Shown here: positions 19,478-29,872 of the stretch, piece after piece | Position numbering within the stretch: the stretch's first letter is position 1 | Layout: every line of letters starts with the position of its first letter | DNA from: an uncultured Hyphomicrobiales bacterium | GTDB lineage: Bacteria > Pseudomonadota > Alphaproteobacteria > Rhizobiales > Devosiaceae | Length of the DNA: 64,000 nt | Direction: 5' to 3' | NCBI GenBank assembly: GCA_903842455.1 | Contig: CAIMLX010000174.1 | Location: 58,537 to 122,536 of the forward strand | Position numbers and translations under genes: made by a program | Notes under the pieces: model-generated | Seen by the model: the letters and a program-made list of their open reading frames with translations, nothing else | The model's database searches: none | What the model was told of the DNA's origin: nothing

Positions 19478-20515
19478 ATGACAGGGACTTCCTCCATCCT
19501 CGTGCTTGAGCAGGTGGCACGCCGGCTCGGGCAGGTGGCGGCGCTCGATGGCGTGTCGCTGAGCGTCGGCGAGGCGCAGATCGTCTGCCTTGTCGGGCAC
19601 TCGGGCTGCGGCAAATCCACGTTGCTGCGGACCGTGGCGGGCGTGGAGCGGATCGACAGCGGGTCGGTGACGCTCGCCGGCCGCGTGGTGTCGGATGCGG
19701 CGACATTCGTCGAGCCCGAGGACCGCAATGTCGGCTTCATGTTCCAGGACTACGCGCTGGTCCCGCACATGACGGCGCGGCAGAATATCGGCTTCGGGCT
19801 GCGCGCCATGGACCGCGTGCGGCGCGAGGCCCGCATCGGCGAAGTGGTCGATCGGCTGGGCATCGGCGCGCTCGCCGCGCGCTATCCGCACCAGCTGTCG
19901 GGCGGCGAGCAGCAGCGCATCGCGCTGGCCCGGGCGCTGGCGCCGCAGCCGAGCGTGCTGCTGATGGACGAGCCGTTCTCCAACCTCGATCCGGGGCTGC
20001 GGGACACCATCCGCCGGGAAACGGTGGCGCTGATCCGTGGCCTCGGCATCACCGCGATCATCGTGACGCACGACCCGGAGGAGGCGCTTTCGACGGGCGA
20101 CTGGCTGGCGCTGATGCGGAAGGGACGGATCGTCGAATCGGGCGTGGGCGAGAAAGTCTATGCGCGGCCCCTGACCGCCTACGCAGCGAGCTTCTTCTCG
20201 CATGTGAACCGCATTCCGGCGCGTGCCGTCGGCGACCGGGTGGAGAGCGCGCTCGGCGTGTTCGCTGCGGCGGCGGCGGGCGGCAAGCTCGAGCTGCTGG
20301 TGCGCCCGCATTCGCTGTTCCTCAGCCCCGATGGGGTGCCGGCGCGGGTGGTCGAACGGGCCTTCCTCGGCGAGCTTGAGGAGCTCTCGCTCAAAGTGGA
20401 CGGCATCGATGCGCCACTGGTGCTGCGGAGCAGCCTGCGCAGCGGCGCCGCGGTGGGACAGACCGTGCACCTGAGCGTGAAGCGCGACGAGGTGATGGTG
20501 TTTCCGGCGGAGTGA
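19478..20515 (+). CDS. fbpC: Ferric iron ABC transporter ATP-binding protein
   Basis: A 345-residue CUT1/Fbp-type ATPase that should energise ferric iron uptake. It has Walker A GHSGCGKST, Q-loop FMFQDYALVPHM, signature LSGGEQQRIAL, Walker B VLLMDEPFSNLD and switch His in IIVTHDPEE. The C-terminal 110 residues form a TOBE-like regulatory domain (LLVRPHSLFLSPDGV). The binding protein and permease genes follow, though a RirA-like box and 109 bp lie in between, so the ATPase may be expressed separately. Assignment to iron comes mainly from the binding protein next door. Confidence 0.9.
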   Translation: MTGTSSILVLEQVARRLGQVAALDGVSLSVGEAQIVCLVGHSGCGKSTLLRTVAGVERIDSGSVTLAGRVVSDAATFVEPEDRNVGFMFQDYALVPHMTARQNIGFGLRAMDRVRREARIGEVVDRLGIGALAARYPHQLSGGEQQRIALARALAPQPSVLLMDEPFSNLDPGLRDTIRRETVALIRGLGITAIIVTHDPEEALSTGDWLALMRKGRIVESGVGEKVYARPLTAYAASFFSHVNRIPARAVGDRVESALGVFAAAAAGGKLELLVRPHSLFLSPDGVPARVVERAFLGELEELSLKVDGIDAPLVLRSSLRSGAAVGQTVHLSVKRDEVMVFPAE

Positions 20516-20540
20516 CGTCTGGTCGCACTCCGCAATAACT

Positions 20541-20555
20541 TGACCTCAAACGTCA
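20541..20555 (+). promoter_or_regulatory. RirA-type iron-responsive box upstream of fbpA
   Basis: TGACCTCAAACGTCA matches TGA-N9-TCA, the iron-responsive motif attributed to RirA in rhizobia. It is extended to TTGAC-N7-GTCAA (20540-20556) and lies 69 bp before the fbpA start. The iron importer context supports it. Confidence 0.55.
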
Positions 20556-20624
20556 ACTATGTGATGCGGAGACCCAGGCGCGGTCCCTGACCGGCGCCGT
20601 ACGCCGCGTTAACAGGGAACCGAC

Positions 20625-21653
20625 ATGATCAAGATCGCGAAGACCTTCGGCCTCGCCACCCTTCTCGCGCTGAGCGCCGCCGTACCGGCGCTGGCCGAAG
20701 AGGTCAACATCTACACCACGCGCGAGCCGGGCCTGATCCAGCCGATCCTTGACGCCTTCACCACCGAGACCGGCATCACCGTCAACACCGTGTTCCTCGA
20801 GAACGGGCTGATCGAGCGCGTGCAGGCCGAGGGCGAAAGTTCGCCGGCCGATATCCTGATGACCGTCGATTTCGGCGCGCTGATCGACCTCGTCAATGCC
20901 GGCGTCACCCAGCCGGTCGAGTCGGCCGTGCTCGAAGGCGCCATCCCCGCCTCGCTGCGCGATCCCGCCGGCAACTGGTTCGCGCTCTCGGGCCGGGCCC
21001 GCGTCGTCTACGCCGCCAAGGACCTCGACCTCTCCGCCATCACCTACGAAGAGCTGTCCGACGAGAAGTGGCGTGGAAAGCTGTGCATCCGCTCGGGCCA
21101 GCACCCCTACAACACCGCGATGATCGCCGCCCACATGGCCAAGCATGGCGAAGCCGACACCCGCACCTGGCTCGAGGGCCTCAAGGCCAACCAGGCCCGC
21201 GCTGCTGCTGGTGGGGACCGTGACGGCGCCCGCGACATCGCGGCCGGCATCTGCGACATCGCCGTGGCCAATTCCTACTATTTCGGCCTGATGAGCAGCG
21301 GCAAGGGCGGCGACGAGCAGAAGGCCTGGTCCGATGCGGTCAAGGTCATCCTGCCGACCTTCGAGGGCGGCGGCACGCTGGTCAACGTTTCGGGCGCCGC
21401 CGTGGCTGCCCATGCGCCCAACCGCGACGAAGCGGTGCAGCTGCTCGAATACCTCGCGTCCGAGGCGGCGCAGAAGCTCTACGCCGAGGCCAATTTCGAG
21501 CATCCGGTGAACGCCGCTGCCGAAGTGCACCCGATCATCGCCGCGCTCGGCACGCTCACCCCGGACTCGCAGCCGCTCACCGAAGTGCTGCCGTTCCGCA
21601 AGCGGGCCAGCGAACTGGTCGACGAAATCAGCTTCGACACCTTCTCCAACTGA
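20625..21653 (+). CDS. fbpA: Fe(3+) ABC transporter substrate-binding protein
   Basis: A 342-residue periplasmic ferric-binding protein. The Sec signal peptide is residues 1-24 (ending PALA-EEVNIYTTREP). The VNIYTTREPGLIQPIL start, ESSPADILMTVDFG and the tyrosine pair in VANSYYFGLM are the hallmarks of the FbpA/FutA class, where the tyrosines bind ferric iron. The RirA-like box upstream agrees with iron repression. A hairpin follows the stop, separating it from the permease gene. Confidence 0.94.
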   Translation: MIKIAKTFGLATLLALSAAVPALAEEVNIYTTREPGLIQPILDAFTTETGITVNTVFLENGLIERVQAEGESSPADILMTVDFGALIDLVNAGVTQPVESAVLEGAIPASLRDPAGNWFALSGRARVVYAAKDLDLSAITYEELSDEKWRGKLCIRSGQHPYNTAMIAAHMAKHGEADTRTWLEGLKANQARAAAGGDRDGARDIAAGICDIAVANSYYFGLMSSGKGGDEQKAWSDAVKVILPTFEGGGTLVNVSGAAVAAHAPNRDEAVQLLEYLASEAAQKLYAEANFEHPVNAAAEVHPIIAALGTLTPDSQPLTEVLPFRKRASELVDEISFDTFSN

Positions 21654-21660
21654 TCCGGAT

Positions 21661-21681
21661 GCGGCGGGCCAACCCCGCCGC
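21661..21681 (+). other. Hairpin between fbpA and fbpB
   Basis: GCGGCGGG and CCCGCCGC form an 8-bp perfect stem with a 5-base loop, followed by ATTTTCC. Such stem-loops after binding-protein genes often cause partial termination or protect the upstream mRNA, making more binding protein than permease. Confidence 0.5.
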
Positions 21682-21688
21682 ATTTTCC

Positions 21689-23359
21689 ATGCACACCATT
21701 GCAGCCGGGCGCCCCGCAGCGCGCCACCACATCGCGATTTCCCGCTGGGCCGTGACGGCATTCGCCGTCGCGGCTTTCGTGCTTGTGCCGATCGCCACCA
21801 TCGCACTGATCGCCATCGCCGATACCGGCACGCTGTGGAGCCATGTGCTGGTGCACGTACTGCCGCAATCGGCATGGAACACGCTGGTGCTGCTCACCGG
21901 CACCGGCATCGTCGCGGTGGCGGTGGGCACCGGGGCGGCCTGGCTGGTCTCGGCCTATGATTTTCGCGGCCGCGGCGTGGTGGAGTGGGCGCTGTTGCTG
22001 CCGCTCGCCGTGCCCACCTACATCATGGCCTACGCCTATCTCGATATCCTGAGCCCGCTCGGCCCGCTGCAGGGCGCCATCCGCTGGGTCCTCGGCTTCG
22101 ACAGCCCGCGCGACTTCCGCCTGCCCGACATCCGCTCGATGTGGGCGGCGGTGCTGATCTTCGGCTCCGTGCTCTACCCCTATGTCTACCTCACCGCCCG
22201 CGTCATGTTCGTGAGCCAGTCGGCCAACCTGCTCGAGGCGGCGCGGACGCTTGGCGTCGGCCGGGCACAGCTGTTCTGGCGCGTCGCCCTGCCCCTCGCC
22301 CGGCCGGCCATCGCGGTCGGCGCGGCGTTGGCGCTGATGGAGGTGCTGAACGATGTCGGCGCGGCGCAATTCCTCGGCATCCGTACGCTGACCGCCTCGG
22401 TCTACACCACCTGGGTGGTGCGCGCCGATCTCGCCGGAGCGGCACAGATCGCGGTCTCCATGCTGGTCTTCGTCATGGCGCTGGTGCTGCTGGAACGGCT
22501 GGCGCGGCGCAACCAGCGCTATGCCAGCAGCGCCCAGCGGCCCCGCCCGATGCCGCCGCAGCGCCTCCGCGGCTGGCGCGAAGCCATCGCGCTCGGGCTC
22601 GGCGTGCTGCCGGTGGTGGTCGGCTTCGTCGGTCCCGCCACTTACCTCGTGATCTCCGCGGCGAAGCGCCTCGATTTCGCCGGGCTCTCGCCGGCCCTGC
22701 TGCGCGCCACGCTCAACACCGTGTCGGTCTCGGCGCTGGCGACCCTCGTGGTGCTGCTCGCCGGCTTCGCCGTCGCCTATGCGGCGCGCCTGCAGCCCGG
22801 CCGGGCGACCGGGCTCGCCGCGCGCGTCGCGACCCTCGGCTACGCCGTGCCCGGCACCGTGCTCGCCATCGGCATCCTGATCCCGGTCGCCGCCTTCGAC
22901 CGCAGTGTAGATGGTTTCATGCGCTCGAGCTTCGGCTGGTCCACCGGCCTGCTGCTGCTCGGCTCGGGCGGAGCGCTCGTTTATGCCTACGCGGCGCGCT
23001 TTCTCGCCATCTCGGTGGGTGGCATCGAGTCCGGGCTGAGCCGCCTGCCGCTCTCCTACGACCAGGCCGCCCGCACGCTCGGGCAGGGTCCCGGCGGCAC
23101 CCTCGTCCACGTCCACCTGCCGCTGACCCGCACGGCGCTGACCGCCGCGGGCCTCCTGGTCTTCGTCGATTGCATGAAGGAACTGCCGGCCACCCTGCTG
23201 CTCCGCCCTCTCAACTTCGAGAGCCTCGCCACGCTGCTTTATGGCGAAGCGGTGCGCGGCACCTATGAGGATGCAGCGATCGCCGCCCTGCTGATCGTCG
23301 CCATCGGCATCCTCCCGGTCATCCTCCTCGCCCGCACCGGCCGCCTGTCGCGGGACTGA
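21689..23359 (+). CDS. fbpB: Fe(3+) ABC transporter permease (fused double permease)
   Basis: A 556-residue protein with about twelve membrane spans and two BPD_transp_1 halves. EAA-loop motifs are visible in both: EAARTLGVGRAQLFWRVALP and QAARTLGQGPGGTLVHVHLP. This is the FbpB architecture. The frame is open from 21659, but the first ten codons would run through the preceding hairpin, so ATG 21689 (MHTIAAGRPAAR) is preferred. It completes the fbpC-fbpA-fbpB importer in the inner membrane. Confidence 0.93.
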   Translation: MHTIAAGRPAARHHIAISRWAVTAFAVAAFVLVPIATIALIAIADTGTLWSHVLVHVLPQSAWNTLVLLTGTGIVAVAVGTGAAWLVSAYDFRGRGVVEWALLLPLAVPTYIMAYAYLDILSPLGPLQGAIRWVLGFDSPRDFRLPDIRSMWAAVLIFGSVLYPYVYLTARVMFVSQSANLLEAARTLGVGRAQLFWRVALPLARPAIAVGAALALMEVLNDVGAAQFLGIRTLTASVYTTWVVRADLAGAAQIAVSMLVFVMALVLLERLARRNQRYASSAQRPRPMPPQRLRGWREAIALGLGVLPVVVGFVGPATYLVISAAKRLDFAGLSPALLRATLNTVSVSALATLVVLLAGFAVAYAARLQPGRATGLAARVATLGYAVPGTVLAIGILIPVAAFDRSVDGFMRSSFGWSTGLLLLGSGGALVYAYAARFLAISVGGIESGLSRLPLSYDQAARTLGQGPGGTLVHVHLPLTRTALTAAGLLVFVDCMKELPATLLLRPLNFESLATLLYGEAVRGTYEDAAIAALLIVAIGILPVILLARTGRLSRD

Positions 23360-23390
23360 AACCCCGACGGGAATCGGCTAGGCTCGCCCC

Positions 23391-23987
23391 ATGTCCGATC
23401 ACCTGAAACTCTCCGGCCGGCCGTTCGAGGCGCAGCGCGACGCGCTCGTCGCCATGATCCGTGACGAGCCCGTGCTGATGGAGGTGCTCGGCGGCATCGC
23501 CGACCTGCCCGAGGGGCTGCTGGTGGCAGGGGCGCTCTACAACCTCGCCTGGAACCGGCTGACCGGCCGCCCCGGACTTGCCGACGTAACCGACATCGAC
23601 GTGTTCTACTTCGACGCCTCCGACCTCAGCTACGAGGCCGAGGACGTGGTGATCCGCCGGCTCGACGCCCGGTTCGCTCGCCTGCCGCTGCCGGTGCAGG
23701 TGCGCAACCAGGCGCGGGTACACCTGTGGTTCGAGCAGAAGTTCGGCGTACCCTTCACCCCGCTGTCGTCGGCCGCCGAGATGCTCGGCCGCTACGCCTC
23801 GAAGGCCCACGCCGTCGGCGCCCGACTGGTGGACGGCGAGATTGAGCTGATCGCCCCCTTTGGCCTCGATGATATCTTCTCGTTCCGCGTGGTGCCCAAC
23901 TACGCGCTCAATAACCGGGCGACACACGAGAAGAAGTCCATCCGGCTCAAGTCGGTATGGCCGCAGCTGACGGTGGTGCCGTGGTAG
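23391..23987 (+). CDS. Nucleotidyltransferase-fold family protein (COG3575-like)
   Basis: A 198-residue protein of the NTP_transf_6/COG3575 type. The N-terminal helices are followed by LPEGLLVAGALYNLAWNRLT, the acidic DIDVFYFDASDLSYEAE strand pair and the basic VRNQARVHLWFEQKFG segment. The C-terminal FGLDDIFSFRVVPN is typical of the family. The acidic DID could be the metal-binding pair of a nucleotidyltransferase, but the substrate is unknown. It converges with the ABC ATPase gene 7 bp downstream on the other strand. Confidence 0.85.
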   Translation: MSDHLKLSGRPFEAQRDALVAMIRDEPVLMEVLGGIADLPEGLLVAGALYNLAWNRLTGRPGLADVTDIDVFYFDASDLSYEAEDVVIRRLDARFARLPLPVQVRNQARVHLWFEQKFGVPFTPLSSAAEMLGRYASKAHAVGARLVDGEIELIAPFGLDDIFSFRVVPNYALNNRATHEKKSIRLKSVWPQLTVVPW

Positions 23988-23994
23988 CGTGCGC

Positions 23995-24693
23995 CTACGA
24001 CTGCTGGCGGTCGTCGGCCACCTTGCCGTCCACCATGTAGATCTGGCGCCGGCAGCGGGCGGCGATCTTTTCGTCGTGGGTGGAGATCAGGAAACCGGTC
24101 CGGTCTTCGCTGTTGATTTCGGTCAGCAGCTTCATCACCTGGTCGGCGCTCTCGCGGTCGAGGTTGCCGGTGGGCTCGTCCGCCAGCACCAGCTCGGGGG
24201 CGTTCATCAGCGATCGCGCCACCGCGACACGCTGCTTCTGCCCGCCCGACAACCGGCTCGCGAGAAAGTCCCGGCGGTCCGAAAGGCCGACGCGATCGAG
24301 GAGTTCGCTGGCCCGGACCTTGTCCTCCCGGCGCTCGCGTCCATGCCGGGCGGCGGCAGGGAACATGACGTTTTCGAGCGCGGTGAAGTCGGGCAGCAGC
24401 AGGTGTGCCTGGAAGACGAAGCCGATATGCCGGTTGCGGAACTCGGTCAGCACCTCGTCGTCGGCCCCGATGAGGGTCTCGCCGAGGATACTCAGTTCGC
24501 CGAGGGTGGGGCGCATCAGCGTGCCGAGGATGTTGAGCAGCGTCGACTTGCCCGAGCCCGAGGGGCCGAGCAGCGCCACCAGTTCGCCGCGGCTGACCTG
24601 CAGTTCGACGCCCTTGAGCACCCGGGTGACGGTCTCGCCCTCGGTATAGTCCTTGGTGAGACCGCTGACCTCGACGAGCGCGTCGTCGCTCAT
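23995..24693 (-). CDS. ABC exporter ATP-binding protein (LolD/MacB/DevA type)
   Basis: A 232-residue ATPase with Walker A GPSGSGKST, signature LSGGQKQRVAV, Walker B LVLADEPTGNLD and ISTHDEKIAARC switch His. The MacB/LolD subclass is shown by the TEFRNRHIGFVFQAHLLL segment. The start at ATG 24693 overlaps the permease stop by 4 bp (ATGA). It is the last gene of a three-gene exporter. The cargo is unknown; lipids, lipoproteins, peptides or drugs are all possible. Confidence 0.92.
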   Translation of the reverse strand: MSDDALVEVSGLTKDYTEGETVTRVLKGVELQVSRGELVALLGPSGSGKSTLLNILGTLMRPTLGELSILGETLIGADDEVLTEFRNRHIGFVFQAHLLLPDFTALENVMFPAAARHGRERREDKVRASELLDRVGLSDRRDFLASRLSGGQKQRVAVARSLMNAPELVLADEPTGNLDRESADQVMKLLTEINSEDRTGFLISTHDEKIAARCRRQIYMVDGKVADDRQQS

Positions 24694-25895
24694 GGCCCGA
24701 TCGCCTTGACCGGGTCGACGCGCGAGGCCGAGTAGGCGGGCCAGATGGCGGCGGCGATGGCACCGAGCAGCGTCAGCAGGATGGCGGCCCCATAGGCGCC
24801 CTGCCGGTAGTCTACGGGCAGCCCGGCGCCACTGGTGGCTTCGGGCGGCGGGAACGGCAGCAGGGACAGGTAGCCAAGCCCGGCGCCGAGCAGTCCGCCG
24901 GCGAGGCCGATGAAGGCACCCTGCAGCACGAAGACCAGCACCACGAAGCCGCGGCGCGCCCCCATCGCCCGCATGATGCCGATCTCGCTCTGCCGCCGGT
25001 AGGTGGAGAGCAGCAGGGCGCTGGCAACACCGATGACGATGGTGACGAGTGCAAAACCCTTGATCAGGTCGCCCGAGCGCGCCTGTGCACTGAGGCCTTC
25101 GAGCAGCTGGGCGTTCTGGTCCTGCCACGCCGTCGCCTTGAGCCCGGTGCGGCCCGCGATATCGGCTGCCGCGATGCGCGACTGCTGCAGGTCGTCGAGC
25201 TTGATCTCGTAGCGCGACAGCCCTTCCGGCAGGTCGAGCAGTACGCGGGCGGCGCGGATGTTGAGGTAGACCGCCGTGTCGTCGACCCCGGCCACGCCGA
25301 TCTCGAAGATACCGCCAACCGTAACCGACTGCTCGATGGCGCGTTCGGAGCGGATCACCAGCGACTGGCCAACGCCGATACCGAGCGTGTCGGCCAGCCC
25401 CTTGCCGATCACCGCAGTGCCCAGCATCAGGTCGGTCGAGCCAGCAACGAGGTTCGCCTCGATATTGGCGATGGCCGAGATGTCCCGCGCCTCGAGGCCG
25501 GTGATCTGGACTGGCGCCACCGCCTCGCCCTTCAGCATGAAGCCGTTGCCGAGCACCTTGCCGACGACGACACGAACATGCGGCGAGCTTTCGAGGATGG
25601 GCAGGTAGGCCTCGGCCGATTGCAGCGTCGAGCGCTGCTGGCTCGATTTCAGCACAGCGATCAGCGTGCCATTGCGGTCATCGAGCAACGAGGTCGGATC
25701 GCGGTCCGCCGGTTCCACCACCACATGCGCGATGCTGCCCACCGTGCGGTCGATCAGCAGCACGGCGAGCCCGCCGATCAGGGCGCTCATGAACACGAAT
25801 ACGTAGACACCCACCGCCACGCCGAGCACCAGCAGCAGCGACTGCCCGCGGTTGGCGGTGAGATAGCGGGTGGCGATCTTGAAGCTGTAGAGCAT
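24690..25895 (-). CDS. ABC exporter permease, FtsX/MacB/DevC type
   Basis: A 401-residue permease with the MacB-like layout: membrane span 1 at about 17-45 (GQSLLLVLGVAVGVYVFVFM), a large periplasmic domain to about residue 275, and three C-terminal spans of the FtsX domain (ALVTIVIGVASALLLSTYRR and after). GIMRAMGARRGFV is the conserved cytoplasmic loop. It starts 1 bp after the adaptor gene and overlaps the ATPase gene by 4 bp. With a separate ATPase and adaptor, the set is closer to DevBCA than to fused MacB. Confidence 0.92.
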   Translation of the reverse strand: MLYSFKIATRYLTANRGQSLLLVLGVAVGVYVFVFMSALIGGLAVLLIDRTVGSIAHVVVEPADRDPTSLLDDRNGTLIAVLKSSQQRSTLQSAEAYLPILESSPHVRVVVGKVLGNGFMLKGEAVAPVQITGLEARDISAIANIEANLVAGSTDLMLGTAVIGKGLADTLGIGVGQSLVIRSERAIEQSVTVGGIFEIGVAGVDDTAVYLNIRAARVLLDLPEGLSRYEIKLDDLQQSRIAAADIAGRTGLKATAWQDQNAQLLEGLSAQARSGDLIKGFALVTIVIGVASALLLSTYRRQSEIGIMRAMGARRGFVVLVFVLQGAFIGLAGGLLGAGLGYLSLLPFPPPEATSGAGLPVDYRQGAYGAAILLTLLGAIAAAIWPAYSASRVDPVKAIGP

Positions 25896-25896
25896 G

Positions 25897-26988
25897 CTAC
25901 TGCCCCGCCGCGACGAGCGCCCCTTCGGCCTTCACCAGCTTGCTGTCGAGGATCAGCATCTCGCCACCCGACAGGCCCGCGGTGAGCATCAGGCGGTCGG
26001 ACGGCCAGTCGATATACTGCACCGCCCGCAGCACCGCCTTGCCGTCCTCGATGACGTACACGGCTGGGCGGTCGCCAGCGACGAGCGCGCCGCGCGGGAT
26101 GGTGATGGCCTCGCGTTCGTCGACGATGATGTTGAGCATCACGGTCAGCCCGACCGGCAGGTTCAGCTCGCCCGCTCCCGGCATCCCGATCTGCACCAGG
26201 CGCCCGCCGGTCGAGGCATCGACCCGCGGCGACACGTAGACCACCTCACCCTCGATCACCTCGGAATGGCCAGCGGGCCGGGCGGCGACCTTGAGGCCTC
26301 GGCGCACTTCGGACGCGTAAAGCTCATCGACGCTCGCTTCGCCGTAGAGCGTCGTCAGGTTGGCGAACAGGAAGAGCGGCGTCGAGCTGCTGACCACCTG
26401 GCCGGGATCGGCGCCCCGGCTGAGGATGGTGCCGTCGAATGGCGCCCGGATGGTGTACTGGGTCAGCAGGTCCTCCTCCTGCTCCAGCATCGAGGCCTGC
26501 CGGTCCACTTCCTTCTGCGCCGTCTCGACCGCGAGCCGCGCATCATCGAGCGCCTTCCGCGATACGGAGTCACGAAGCGCTTCGGCGCGCTCCAGGTCGG
26601 TCTGCGCCTTGTCACGCTGTGCCTCGGCGGCGGCAAGTTGCGAGCGGGCCTGCACTACGGCGCCGCGCTGCTGGATATCGTCGATCACCAGCATCGCTGC
26701 GTCGGTCGCGACTTCGTCGCCCTCGGCCACCGCCACGCTGATGATCCGGCCGTTGACCGTCGAGCTGATCTCGACCTGGTTGGCCGGCACGACGCGGCCG
26801 TTGATCGCAAGCACGCGGCTCGCCGGCCCTGGCGCGACGGTCTCGACGGCAACGACGGCGGGCTTGGGTTCCCACGGCCGGTTGACCACCAGCCAGGCCG
26901 CGCCCGCGCCCAGCACCGCCAGCAGCAACACCCACCGGATCACACGTCCGCGCCGACGCTTCGCCGAGAGCTCTGCGATTCCGCTCAC
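25897..26988 (-). CDS. Periplasmic adaptor (membrane fusion) protein, HlyD/DevB type
   Basis: A 363-residue HlyD-family adaptor. One N-terminal membrane anchor (VIRWVLLLAVLGAGAAWLVV) is followed by a lipoyl half-motif (VAEGDEVATDAAMLVIDDIQ), an alpha-helical hairpin (QLAAAEAQRDKAQTDLERAE), the second lipoyl half (IRAPFDGTILSRGADPGQVV) and beta-barrel domains. GTG 26988 follows GGAG by 8 bp and is preferred over the open frame to 27087. It links the FtsX-type exporter to the outer membrane or periplasm. A TolC partner is not in the window. Confidence 0.9.
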   Translation of the reverse strand: MSGIAELSAKRRRGRVIRWVLLLAVLGAGAAWLVVNRPWEPKPAVVAVETVAPGPASRVLAINGRVVPANQVEISSTVNGRIISVAVAEGDEVATDAAMLVIDDIQQRGAVVQARSQLAAAEAQRDKAQTDLERAEALRDSVSRKALDDARLAVETAQKEVDRQASMLEQEEDLLTQYTIRAPFDGTILSRGADPGQVVSSSTPLFLFANLTTLYGEASVDELYASEVRRGLKVAARPAGHSEVIEGEVVYVSPRVDASTGGRLVQIGMPGAGELNLPVGLTVMLNIIVDEREAITIPRGALVAGDRPAVYVIEDGKAVLRAVQYIDWPSDRLMLTAGLSGGEMLILDSKLVKAEGALVAAGQ

Positions 26989-27149
26989 GTGGTATTCTCC
27001 AGACTGGCCGTGCCCCCAACGGCATCCGGCATGATTATCTCTACGTCCCGAACCTACGACAAAAGACCGCCCAGCCGATACAGCCAAGCAGTCTCAGGAA
27101 GCTACGCGATGCCAGTGCGCCGAGTTTCACCCCGCGCAGTCGGCCGACG

Positions 27150-28964
<1,815 letters not shown>

Positions 28965-29043
28965 CGGAATGCTCCTTGAGGGCTAATGTGGCGGAGCCAG
29001 AGTGTTTCGGTTCGGCTGCTCGCCGATGGCGGATCGTTTCACC

Positions 29044-29131
29044 GAGGTGTCATCCCTGCGAAGGCAGGGACCCAACTCGAAATCCGTGCTGGTCATGAGG
29101 TGGGTCCCCGCGTACGCAGGGATGACACCTC
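29044..29131. repeat. Inverted repeat between pgl and edd
   Basis: Two copies of the TCATCCCTGCGAAGGCAGGG unit face each other: arms 29044-29074 and 29101-29131, ending GATGACACCTC. It is the complete form of the half-unit found in the ALDH linker. An RNA hairpin here could uncouple edd from zwf-pgl. Confidence 0.8.
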
Positions 29132-29173
29132 AGTGCCCAGTCACTCGATCCGCTTCAACAAGAACGAATGCAC

Positions 29174-29872
29174 TCAGGGGCTCCAGAAAATGGTCAGCGG
29201 TGTCTGGCTCTGGCGCAGGATAGAGCGCACCGGCATGTCCTCAATAGGACCGTCCGCCGCAGCCTTTTCCAGCGTTGCCGCCTTCTCCTCCCCCTCGATA
29301 TGCAGATAGAGCCCCGACGCCATCAGCAGGCGCTTGAGCACCAGCGTCACCCGGGGCTCCCCCGCCCCCGGCGCCGTGATGGCGATGGCCGGCCCCTCGC
29401 CGGTCAGCGCTTCGGTGAGCGTGTCGCCGCCCGGAAAGAACGAGGCGGTGTGCCCGTCATTGCCCATGCCGAGGATCACCGCATCGAACGGCATCGGCAC
29501 GGTGCTGAGCTGCTGGTTGGTGCGGGCGATCCCCGCCGCATCGGGCACGTCGCCGCCGGCATAGAGCGGCACGAAATGCGCGGTTGCCGCCGGGCCCTGC
29601 AGCAGCTTCTCGTTGACGAGGCCGGCGTTGGAGCGATCCGACGTCTCCGGCACCCAGCGCTCGTCGACCAGCGTCACCGTGACCCGCGACCAGTCGATGT
29701 CCTTGCGCCGCCCCAGCACCGAAAAGAACCGTCCCGGCGTCGAGCCGCCGGACAGCGCAATCGAGGCCTGGCCGCGCGCGGCAATGCCGTCGTTCAGGTG
29801 CTCGGCGACCGCTTCGGCGAGCGCGAGGGCGAGGTCTTCCTTGGTGCCGAAGCTGCGGCGTGTCGCGTTCAA
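29174..29872 (-). CDS. pgl: 6-phosphogluconolactonase
   Basis: A 232-residue lactonase of the DevB/Pgl family that hydrolyses 6-phosphogluconolactone. IALSGGSTPGRFF, VTLVDERWVPETSDRSN and ILGMGNDGHTASFFPGG are the family motifs. The start is set at TTG 29872, overlapping the zwf stop as TTGA; the open frame to 30013 lies wholly inside zwf and has no ribosome site. The overlap implies coupling to zwf, so the two consecutive steps are made together. Confidence 0.95.
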   Translation of the reverse strand: MNATRRSFGTKEDLALALAEAVAEHLNDGIAARGQASIALSGGSTPGRFFSVLGRRKDIDWSRVTVTLVDERWVPETSDRSNAGLVNEKLLQGPAATAHFVPLYAGGDVPDAAGIARTNQQLSTVPMPFDAVILGMGNDGHTASFFPGGDTLTEALTGEGPAIAITAPGAGEPRVTLVLKRLLMASGLYLHIEGEEKAATLEKAAADGPIEDMPVRSILRQSQTPLTIFWSP

